A stretch of DNA of 5,151 bases from Thioalkalivibrio sp. (GTDB lineage: Bacteria; Pseudomonadota; Gammaproteobacteria; Ectothiorhodospirales; Ectothiorhodospiraceae): positions 1 to 5,151 of the forward strand of contig PWRV01000025.1 of the NCBI GenBank assembly GCA_003563455.1, in the 5' to 3' direction. Numbering within the stretch: the first letter of the stretch is position 1; every line of letters starts with the position of its first letter. The translations under genes and the position numbers were made by a program. Below are positions 1-4,621 of this stretch, in pieces. Under the pieces are notes generated by a model. The model was given only the letters and a program-made list of their open reading frames with translations, ran no database searches and was not told where the DNA came from.

Positions 1-343
1 CCACCCGCTCGTAACGGCCGAAGGCCAGTTCCGCGGTATCCCGGTTGCGGCAGAAATCGCTGGTCAGTACGTCGCCCACCGGGATGCCGTGGCGCTCGAA
101 GGCCGCGCCGACATGCCGCGCCTCCTGCTGCCCCTCGGCACTCAGGTTGCGCTGCGTCTCGCAACGGTCCATGTCGGACAGGTCGGTGTCGCGGCGCCCC
201 CAGTCGGTTTTGGCGTGACGCCAGTAGATCACCAGCCCGCCCGCCTGCATCTTCTCGATCAGCGGGGCGGGTCTCTCGGCGGCGAGTGCCGGGGTCGCGA
301 AAAGCAGGGCGGCGAGCAGCGGGGTGATCAAGCGCAGGTACAT
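1..343 (-). CDS. Exported histidine phosphatase family protein, 3' end cut off by the window
   Basis: Reading the minus strand from the ATG at 343-341 gives 114 codons with no stop before the left edge, so the C-terminus is missing. Residues 1-22 look like a Sec signal peptide: a short Arg-containing start, a hydrophobic stretch (LITPLLAALLFATPALA) and a likely AxA cleavage after about residue 21 or 22. The mature part begins a histidine-phosphatase fold: the RH motif (Arg42-His43, in VIYWRHAKTDW) would hold the phospho-accepting His. The segment CETQRNLSAEG (61-71) and the SDFCRNRDTA block (95-104) match the usual second-arginine region of this superfamily. AGGAGA at 355-350 lies 6 bases before the start. 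The second catalytic His and the acid would be in the missing part. It is transcribed divergently from trpG. The likely location is periplasmic; the substrate cannot be told. Family assignment is firm, the exact role unknown. Confidence 0.85.
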   Translation of the reverse strand, partial: MYLRLITPLLAALLFATPALAAERPAPLIEKMQAGGLVIYWRHAKTDWGRRDTDLSDMDRCETQRNLSAEGQQEARHVGAAFERHGIPVGDVLTSDFCRNRDTAELAFGRYERV

Positions 344-561
344 GGGTTCTCTCCTGGGGGCTGAGTTGCGAAGGGGGCTGGGTTGCGAAGGCTGGGACCA
401 CCCGGGGGGTCCGGAAATTCAATCCCCTGGTGTTTCCCGTCCCGGCGCCGCGCGCAGCGGTTTGTGGCATCCTCCACCGGGGCCGGAATCATCCTCCGGT
501 CCGGATCCCGTTTCCGGTATTCGCGCTGATTGGCAAGCGCAGCGAGCAGAGGCTTCGACAG
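344..561. other. Divergent intergenic region between the phosphatase gene and trpG
   Basis: These 218 bases separate two divergent starts and should hold promoters for both, but I see no convincing -35/-10 pair for either. A loose candidate for trpG is TTGTGG (462-467) with AATCAT (487-492), but the 19-bp spacer is too long to trust. There is no short leader ORF with tandem Trp codons and no terminator-antiterminator arrangement, so nothing points to classical trp attenuation. The stretch from 469 to 510 is full of CCGG and ATCCTCC repeats that can form short imperfect hairpins. No gene is supported here. Confidence 0.6.
356..391. repeat. 17-bp tandem direct repeat, about two copies
   Basis: GGCTGAGTTGCGAAGG at 359-374 recurs as GGCTGGGTTGCGAAGG at 376-391, period 17, with one mismatch in 16. 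The match extends three G residues to the left. It lies just upstream of the phosphatase start (minus strand), beginning inside the Shine-Dalgarno flank. It could be a repeated protein-binding site or simple slippage; nothing in the sequence decides. Confidence 0.7.
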
Positions 562-1155
562 ATGATCCTGATGATCGACAACTACGATTCCTTCACCTTC
601 AATCTGGTGCAGTACCTGGGCGAACTCGGCGCGGAGGTGGTCGTACACCGCAACGACCAGATAGACGTCGAGGGCGTGCGGGAGATCGCTCCGGACGGCA
701 TCGTGATCTCTCCGGGCCCCTGCACGCCGAACGAGGCGGGCGTGTCGCTGGACGTGATCCGCAGCCTTGCCGGGGAAATCCCGCTGCTCGGCGTGTGCCT
801 TGGTCATCAGGCGATCGGGCAGGCGTTTGGCGGACACGTCGGGCACGCGAAGGCGATCATGCACGGCAAGACATCGATGGTCTTCCACTCGGGGCTCGGC
901 GTGTTTCAGGGGCTGGACAACCCCTTCGAGGCCACGCGCTACCACTCGCTGGTGATCGAGCAGGACAGCCTCCCGGACTGCCTCGAGATCACTGCCTGGA
1001 CCCGCGACCCGTCGGGTTCGATCGACGAGATCATGGGTGTCCGTCACCGGAGCCTGCCGGTGGAGGGCGTCCAGTTCCATCCGGAATCCATCCTGACCCG
1101 GCACGGTCACGATCTGTTGCGCAACTTTCTGAAGCGCCTCCCGGCGGCGGCCTGA
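562..1155 (+). CDS. trpG: Anthranilate synthase component II (glutamine amidotransferase)
   Basis: This class I glutamine amidotransferase hydrolyses glutamine and channels ammonia to TrpE for anthranilate synthesis. The 197-residue product begins MILMIDNYDSF, typical of the family. The catalytic triad is visible: Cys79 in GVCLGHQAIG, and His173 and Glu175 in FHPES. PGPCTP (51-56) is the conserved loop near the active site, and HGKTS (101-105) and RYHSL (126-130) are TrpG/PabA hallmarks. I chose ATG 562 because AGAGG (548-552) lies 9 bases upstream; ATG 571 would leave 18, and the GTG at 430 would add 44 unrelated residues. The adjacent trpD and trpC, and the strong resemblance to remembered Pseudomonas TrpG, favour TrpG. 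The protein may also serve as PabA for folate synthesis, since the two are hard to separate by sequence. TrpE is not in the window, and the amidotransferase is not fused to TrpD as it is in E. coli. Confidence 0.95.
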   Translation: MILMIDNYDSFTFNLVQYLGELGAEVVVHRNDQIDVEGVREIAPDGIVISPGPCTPNEAGVSLDVIRSLAGEIPLLGVCLGHQAIGQAFGGHVGHAKAIMHGKTSMVFHSGLGVFQGLDNPFEATRYHSLVIEQDSLPDCLEITAWTRDPSGSIDEIMGVRHRSLPVEGVQFHPESILTRHGHDLLRNFLKRLPAAA

Positions 1156-1160
1156 GTGCG

Positions 1161-1195
1161 CCGGCCGCCTGGCTCGTCTGCCGGGATGCGGCCGG
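1161..1195 (+). other. Intercistronic stem-loop between trpG and trpD
   Basis: CCGGCCGC (1161-1168) pairs perfectly with GCGGCCGG (1188-1195) across a 19-base loop, within which GGC (1171-1173) and GCC (1180-1182) can add a short upper stem. It starts just after the trpG stop. No run of T follows, so it is not a standard intrinsic terminator. It could stabilise the upstream message or reduce read-through into trpD. The pairing is seen; the role is inference. Confidence 0.5.
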
Positions 1196-1232
1196 TTACA
1201 CTGACGCCCCACCAGTGGATGCGACACGGAAC

Positions 1233-1237
1233 AGGAG
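1233..1237 (+). promoter_or_regulatory. Ribosome-binding site that sets the trpD GTG start
   Basis: AGGAG lies 6 bases before the GTG at 1244. This is good spacing and supports GTG as the true start of trpD. Confidence 0.75.
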
Positions 1238-1243
1238 TGACGG

Positions 1244-2275
1244 GTGAAGATACAGGAAGCGATCGCGGCCCTGATCGACGGGCATGACCTGGAGGCCGGG
1301 GCGATGGCCTCGGTGATGCAGTCGGTGATGACCGGGCAGACCACACCGGCTCAGATCGGAGCCCTGCTGGTCGCGCTGCGGATGAAGGGCGAGACCCCCG
1401 ACGAGATCGTCGCCGCCGCGCGGGTGATGCGGGAGCTGGCCACCCGGGTCGAAGTGGACACGGATGGACTGGTCGATACCTGCGGCACCGGCGGTGACGC
1501 CTCGGGCACCTTCAACATCTCCACCGCGGCGGCACTGGTCGCGGCCGCGGCCGGTGCGCGCGTGGCCAAGCACGGCAACCGCTCGGTCTCCTCGCGCTCC
1601 GGCAGTGCCGACGTGCTGCAGGCACTGGGCGTGAGCCTGGGCATCGCGCCCGAGGGCGTGGCGGCGTGCATCGATCGTGTCGGCGTCGGCTTCCTGTTCG
1701 CGCCCGCGCACCATGGTGCGATGCGCCACGCGATCGGGCCGCGCCGCGAACTCGGGGTGCGGACCGTCTTCAACGTGCTCGGGCCGCTGACCAACCCGGC
1801 CGGGGCGCCGAACCAGGTGCTCGGCGTCTTCTCGCCAGAGTGGATCAGACCGCTCGCCGAGGCCCTGCAGAAGCTGGGCAGCCGGCACGTCCTCGTGGTG
1901 CACGCGGAGGACGGCCTGGACGAGATCAGCATTTCGGCTGCGACGCGCGTGGCTGAATTGCGCAACGGCGAGATTCGCGAATACCGTGTGTCGCCCGAGA
2001 ACTTCGGCTTGCCGCTCGCGCCGCCCGAAGCCATCCGGGTCGATTCGGTCGAGGCGTCCGCGGCAATGATCCGCGCGGTGCTCGACGGCGAGCCGGGCGC
2101 CGCGCGCGACATCGTACTACTGAACGCCGGGGCCGCCGTCTACGTCAGTGGCCGTGCCGCCAGTCACGCCGAGGGTGTCGCTGCGGCGGCTGGAGCGATC
2201 GACAGCGGCGCCGCCGCGGACCGCCTGCGGCAGCTCGCGGGCCTCACCGCGGAACTGCCGGAGTGGAAGCCATGA
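1244..2275 (+). CDS. trpD: Anthranilate phosphoribosyltransferase
   Basis: TrpD transfers phosphoribose from PRPP to anthranilate, the second step of the tryptophan branch, in the cytoplasm. The 343-residue protein has the usual length for an unfused TrpD. An N-terminal helical domain (about residues 1-70) precedes the nucleoside-phosphorylase-like alpha/beta domain. Diagnostic motifs are the glycine-rich PRPP loop GTGGD (81-85), the KHGNRSVSSRSGSAD block (109-123) that shapes the PRPP and anthranilate sites, RRELGVRTVFNVLGPLTNP (167-185), the acidic GLDEIS metal site (224-229) and LNAGAAVY (293-300). All expected key residues are present, so the enzyme should be active. The start is GTG. The gene lies 88 bases after trpG, and its stop overlaps the trpC start in an ATGA, which suggests translational coupling of trpD and trpC. 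Confidence 0.97.
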   Translation: MKIQEAIAALIDGHDLEAGAMASVMQSVMTGQTTPAQIGALLVALRMKGETPDEIVAAARVMRELATRVEVDTDGLVDTCGTGGDASGTFNISTAAALVAAAAGARVAKHGNRSVSSRSGSADVLQALGVSLGIAPEGVAACIDRVGVGFLFAPAHHGAMRHAIGPRRELGVRTVFNVLGPLTNPAGAPNQVLGVFSPEWIRPLAEALQKLGSRHVLVVHAEDGLDEISISAATRVAELRNGEIREYRVSPENFGLPLAPPEAIRVDSVEASAAMIRAVLDGEPGAARDIVLLNAGAAVYVSGRAASHAEGVAAAAGAIDSGAAADRLRQLAGLTAELPEWKP

Positions 2276-3081
2276 ACCGCGATCGCGCCGAAGTCCCTGA
2301 CGTGCTGCAGCGCATCCTCGCCCGCAAGCGCGAAGAGGTCGACACGCGGGCGAGCCTGCTGGCGCGAAGCGACCTTTCGGCGCTTGCGGCCGTGCAGGAA
2401 CCGCCGCGCGGCTTTCGTGCCGCCCTGCTGGAGCGAATGAACGCCGGTAGCGCCGCAGTGATTGCCGAGATCAAGAAGGCAAGCCCCAGCAAGGGTGTCC
2501 TTCGGGAAGACTTCGACCCGGTCGCCATTGCGCGCGCCTACGCCGAGAGTGGGGCGGCCTGCCTGTCGGTGCTCACCGATGTCGACTTCTTTCAGGGCGC
2601 GGACGCCGATCTGCAGCAGGCGCGGGCGGCGTGCAGTCTGCCGGTGCTGCGCAAGGACTTCGTGATCGATGCCTATCAGGTCGAGGAGGCCCGCGCGCTC
2701 GGCGCCGACTGCATCCTGCTGATCGTGGCGGCGTTGACCGACGAGCGGCTCGGCTATCTCTACCGGCAGGCGCGCCACCTCGACATGGACGTGCTGGTCG
2801 AGGTTCACGACCGCACCGAACTCGATCGTGCGCTGAAACTCGGCGCGGACCTGATCGGGATCAACAACCGGGACCTGCGCAGCTTCGCGACCCGGCTCGA
2901 GACCACGCTGGAACTGTGCGCCGCGGTGCCGGAAGGCGTGCTGCTGGTGACCGAGAGCGGCATTCAGGAGCCGGCCGACGTGGCGCGCATGCGCGCCGCC
3001 GGCGTCCATGCGTTTCTGGTCGGGGAGGCGTTCATGCGCGCGCCGGATCCGGGTGCGGCCCTGACGCGGCTGTTCGGCTGA
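2272..3081 (+). CDS. trpC: Indole-3-glycerol phosphate synthase
   Basis: This TIM-barrel enzyme decarboxylates and cyclises carboxyphenylamino-deoxyribulose 5-phosphate to indole-3-glycerol phosphate. The 269-residue product is monofunctional; there is no room for the TrpF domain fused to it in E. coli. Active-site residues expected from the Sulfolobus enzyme are all present with consistent offsets: Glu66 and Lys68 (AEIKKASPSKG), Lys128 (VLRKDF), Glu177 (VEVHD), Asn198 (GINNRDL), and Glu228 and Ser229 (VTESGI). The C-terminal FLVGEAFM segment (about 250-257) is the usual phosphate-binding end of the barrel. I prefer ATG 2272, which overlaps the trpD stop by four bases and has GGAG (2260-2263) 8 bases upstream. 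A GTG at 2263 in the same frame would add three residues and sits on that Shine-Dalgarno. TrpF, TrpB and TrpA must lie elsewhere. Confidence 0.97.
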   Translation: MNRDRAEVPDVLQRILARKREEVDTRASLLARSDLSALAAVQEPPRGFRAALLERMNAGSAAVIAEIKKASPSKGVLREDFDPVAIARAYAESGAACLSVLTDVDFFQGADADLQQARAACSLPVLRKDFVIDAYQVEEARALGADCILLIVAALTDERLGYLYRQARHLDMDVLVEVHDRTELDRALKLGADLIGINNRDLRSFATRLETTLELCAAVPEGVLLVTESGIQEPADVARMRAAGVHAFLVGEAFMRAPDPGAALTRLFG

Positions 3082-3105
3082 TCCGGTCCAGCGAATGCTG
3101 AAGAT

Positions 3106-3129
3106 CGCGGCGCCCCGGTGGTCGCCGCG
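3106..3129 (+). other. GC-rich hairpin just ahead of the osmC-like gene
   Basis: CGCGGCG (3106-3112) pairs with CGCCGCG (3123-3129) over a 10-base loop. The structure ends two bases before the strong ribosome-binding site of the next gene and lacks a T tract. It may slightly affect access to that site or protect a processed message. It could also be a chance pairing in GC-rich DNA. Confidence 0.35.
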
Positions 3130-3131
3130 CG

Positions 3132-3140
3132 AGGAGGTGA
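3132..3140 (+). promoter_or_regulatory. Near-perfect Shine-Dalgarno sequence of the osmC-like gene
   Basis: AGGAGGTGA matches nine consecutive bases of the complement of the 16S rRNA 3' end. It ends 4 bases before the ATG at 3145, with the GGAGG core 7 bases away. It is the strongest ribosome-binding site in the window and rules out the in-frame GTG at 3118 as the start. Confidence 0.85.
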
Positions 3141-3144
3141 CCAG

Positions 3145-3600
3145 ATGCAGGTAAGAGTGAAGTGGCTTGACGGGATGGCCTTCGTCGGCGAGACCGGCAC
3201 CGGACACGCGGTGGTGATGGACGGCGCCCCGGAGGTCGGGGGCCGCAATCTTGGCGCGCGGCCGATGGAGATGCTGCTGCTCGGGCTGGGAGGCTGCACC
3301 AGCTTCGACGTGATCGCGATCCTGAAGAAGGCCCGGCAACCGGTGCTGGACTGCGCGGTCACCGTCGAGGCCAAACGCTCGGAGAAGGTGCCGAAGGTCT
3401 TCACCGAGATCGCGGTGCATTTCCACGTGTACGGCAACGGCCTCTCGGAGAAGCACGTCGCCCGCGCTGTGGATCTCTCGGCAAACCGCTATTGCTCCGC
3501 GTCGATCATGCTCGGCGCTTCGGCGAAGATTACTCATGACTTCAGCATCTTCGAGGGACCGGCACCGCGCCAGGAGGGCGGGGTTGCGGCAGAGGAATGA
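3145..3600 (+). CDS. OsmC family protein, YhfA-like
   Basis: The 151-residue product has the two features of the OsmC/Ohr fold: Cys51 in GLGGCTSFDVI at the start of the long central helix, and Cys117 in ANRYCSASIM. ARPMEMLLLGLGGC (38-51) and the final KITHDFSIFEG (128-138) also fit. In characterised Ohr/OsmC proteins the two cysteines reduce organic hydroperoxides. The YhfA-type branch, which this resembles in length and GLGGCT motif, has no well-proven role, so peroxidase activity is inference. There is no signal peptide; a cytoplasmic dimer is expected. It follows trpC by 63 bases and precedes speD by 68. In E. coli yhfA lies next to crp, and in Pseudomonas the homologue lies next to vfr; here that regulator gene is absent. 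Transcription could read through from trpC, since I see no clear promoter or terminator in the gap. Confidence 0.88.
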   Translation: MQVRVKWLDGMAFVGETGTGHAVVMDGAPEVGGRNLGARPMEMLLLGLGGCTSFDVIAILKKARQPVLDCAVTVEAKRSEKVPKVFTEIAVHFHVYGNGLSEKHVARAVDLSANRYCSASIMLGASAKITHDFSIFEGPAPRQEGGVAAEE

Positions 3601-3604
3601 GACG

Positions 3605-3632
3605 TTGACACCCTCGGCGAGGTGTCTACAAT
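3605..3632 (+). promoter_or_regulatory. Sigma70-type promoter for speD
   Basis: TTGACA (3605-3610, a perfect -35) and TACAAT (3627-3632, five of six for the -10) are separated by 16 bp. This is the best promoter match in the window. Transcription should begin near 3639, giving a leader of about 30 bases before speD, too short for a riboswitch. The -35 starts five bases after the osmC-like stop codon. Confidence 0.75.
3607..3626 (+). promoter_or_regulatory. Dyad in the speD promoter spacer, possible operator
   Basis: GACAC (3607-3611) pairs with GTGTC (3622-3626), and CTC (3613-3615) with GAG (3619-3621), leaving one extra C at 3612 and a GGC loop. The dyad starts inside the -35 and stops one base before the -10. 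It could be a repressor or activator site. It could also be a small hairpin at the end of the osmC-like message, but it has no T tract. The dyad is seen; the operator role is inference. Confidence 0.45.
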
Positions 3633-3655
3633 GCGCCGCTCTTTGGTCGGGGCTG

Positions 3656-3661
3656 TAGGAG
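3656..3661 (+). promoter_or_regulatory. speD ribosome-binding site
   Basis: TAGGAG lies 7 bases before the ATG at 3669 and supports this start. Confidence 0.75.
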
Positions 3662-3668
3662 AAAGGCC

Positions 3669-4481
3669 ATGCTGGCTCGGCACGACAAGCGGATCAAGCT
3701 CCACGGGTTCAACAACCTGACCAAGAGCCTGAGCTTCAACATCTACGACATCTGCTACGCGGCGGGGGAGCGGCACCGGAACGAGTACCTCGCCTATATC
3801 GACGAGGCCTACAACGCCGCGCGGCTGACCCAGATTCTTACCGACGTCGCCCACCTGATCGGGGCAAACATCCTCGACATCTCCCGGCAGGACTACGAGC
3901 CGCAGGGGGCCTCGGTGACGATGCTGATCTCCGAGGAGCCGGTGGCGACCGAGAAGATCGGCTACACCGAAGGCCCGGGTCCGCTGCCCGAAACCGTCGT
4001 CGGGCACCTCGACAAGAGTCACATCACCGTGCACACCTATCCGGAGTCGCACCCGGAGGGCGGGATCTCGACCTTCCGCGCGGACATCGATGTCTCCACC
4101 TGCGGGCGGATCTCGCCGCTGCGCGCGCTGAACTACCTGATCCACAGCTTCGAGTCCGACATCGTGATCATGGACTACCGCGTGCGCGGTTTCACCCGCG
4201 ACGTGCGCGGCAAGAAGCACTTCATCGACCACAAGATCAACTCCATCCAGGACTTCCTGTCGCGGGACACGAAGGACAAGTACCAGATGGTCGACGTGAA
4301 CGTGTACCAGGAGTACCTGTTCCACACCAAGATGGTGCTGAAGGACTTCGATCTCGACAACTACCTGTTCGGGCTGGGCAAGGAGGACTACCCCGCAAGG
4401 GAGGCCGCCCGCATCTCCAAGCTCCTGAAGCGCGAGATGATGGAGATCTTCTACGGCAAGAACATGACCCGCGGAGCCTGA
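3669..4481 (+). CDS. speD: S-adenosylmethionine decarboxylase proenzyme
   Basis: SpeD decarboxylates S-adenosylmethionine to supply the aminopropyl group for spermidine. It is made as a proenzyme that cuts itself to create a pyruvoyl cofactor. The 270-residue product belongs to the long enterobacterial type (E. coli is about 264 residues). The self-cleavage site is visible in GHLDKSHI: Lys116 and Ser117, where Ser117 would become the pyruvoyl group of the larger chain. HTYPESHPEGG (122-132) follows, and Cys145 in VSTCGRISP matches the catalytic Cys140 of E. coli with the same five-residue offset as the cleavage serine. VRGFTRD (172-178) and VDVNVYQE (208-215) are also family hallmarks. The gene has its own promoter and a good ribosome-binding site. 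Spermidine synthase (speE) is not adjacent. No damage is seen; the enzyme should mature normally. Confidence 0.97.
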   Translation: MLARHDKRIKLHGFNNLTKSLSFNIYDICYAAGERHRNEYLAYIDEAYNAARLTQILTDVAHLIGANILDISRQDYEPQGASVTMLISEEPVATEKIGYTEGPGPLPETVVGHLDKSHITVHTYPESHPEGGISTFRADIDVSTCGRISPLRALNYLIHSFESDIVIMDYRVRGFTRDVRGKKHFIDHKINSIQDFLSRDTKDKYQMVDVNVYQEYLFHTKMVLKDFDLDNYLFGLGKEDYPAREAARISKLLKREMMEIFYGKNMTRGA

Positions 4482-4494
4482 GACGGTCCACCCT

Positions 4495-4527
4495 TGCAGG
4501 AGCGCTGCAGGAGCGCTGCAGGAGCGG
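4495..4527 (+). repeat. Three tandem copies of an 11-bp unit (TGCAGGAGCGC)
   Basis: TGCAGGAGCGC occurs at 4495-4505 and 4506-4516, then as TGCAGGAGCGG at 4517-4527. The third copy is the head of the REP-like hairpin that follows, so the first two copies look like duplications of that head, probably by slippage. They lack the second arm of the palindrome. Confidence 0.85.
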
Positions 4528-4543
4528 CTTCCAGCCGCGATCC
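4517..4543 (+). repeat. REP-like palindromic element, forward copy
   Basis: The conserved GGAG head is followed by a hairpin, GCGGCT (4524-4529) with AGCCGC (4533-4538) around TCC, and a CGCGATCC tail. This closely resembles the short intergenic REP elements of Pseudomonas and Xanthomonas-type genomes (head GGAGCGG, tail CCGCGAT). It lies 35 bases after speD and could help protect the 3' end of that message. There is no T tract, so it is not a standard terminator. Confidence 0.7.
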
Positions 4544-4557
4544 CCTCAACCACCGCC

Positions 4558-4588
4558 ATCGCGGCCGAAGGCCGACCCCTGTCGGCTT
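4558..4588 (-). repeat. REP-like palindromic element, inverted copy
   Basis: Read on the minus strand from 4581 to 4558 it has a CAGGGGTCGGCC head, a TTC loop and a GGCCGCGAT end. This aligns with the forward copy (CAGGAGCGGCTTCCAGCCGCGAT at 4519-4541) with a few changes. Two overlapping hairpins are possible: CGGCC (4562-4566) with GGCCG (4570-4574), or the 8-pair stem 4569-4576 with 4581-4588 (one G-U pair, loop CCCT). The two copies face each other in the head-to-tail arrangement of REP pairs (BIME-like). Confidence 0.6.
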
Positions 4589-4615
4589 GAAGCCACCCGG
4601 CACCTGACCTAGCAT
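4587..4615 (+). promoter_or_regulatory. Possible promoter placing the coq7 ATG at +1
   Basis: TTGAAG (4587-4592) and TAGCAT (4610-4615) are 17 bp apart, each matching four of six consensus bases. A start 7 bases after the -10 would fall on the A of the coq7 ATG at 4622, giving a leaderless message. That would fit the lack of a Shine-Dalgarno sequence there. The match is modest. Confidence 0.4.
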
Positions 4616-4621
4616 GGCCGG

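Noticed and set aside
430..561. N-terminal extension of trpG from GTG 430
   Set aside because: The added residues resemble no TrpG N-terminus. The family start (MILMIDNYDSF) coincides with ATG 562 and a nearby AGAGG.
392..561. Possible trp attenuator or leader peptide ahead of trpG
   Set aside because: No short ORF with consecutive Trp codons and no terminator stem with a T run could be found.
1197..1202. TACACT as a -10 element of an internal trpD promoter
   Set aside because: No acceptable -35 hexamer lies 16-18 bases upstream; that position is inside the intercistronic stem-loop.
324..1247. 307-codon plus-strand frame overlapping trpG in another frame
   Set aside because: It is Arg/Gly/Pro-rich with no domain, starts inside the phosphatase gene and conflicts with trpG.
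328..1344. Long open frame on the minus strand opposite trpG
   Set aside because: Its translation is Arg/His/Pro-rich with no recognisable motif, and it lies opposite a gene with a complete catalytic triad. Long antisense frames are expected in GC-rich DNA.
2164..3537. 457-codon open frame on the minus strand opposite trpC and the osmC-like gene
   Set aside because: It spans two well-supported plus-strand genes and has low-complexity composition, no family motif and no good ribosome-binding site.
4495..4527. Possible CRISPR repeats in the 11-bp tandem copies
   Set aside because: The units are contiguous, too short, and have no spacers. They are the duplicated head of a REP-like element.
3534..4559. 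341-codon open frame on the minus strand opposite speD
   Set aside because: It is Val/Asp/His-rich, mirroring the codons of speD, and runs through the REP-like region. It is a shadow frame.
4569..4588. Intrinsic terminator after speD
   Set aside because: An 8-pair stem with a four-base loop is possible, but the following bases (GAAGCC) contain no T tract.
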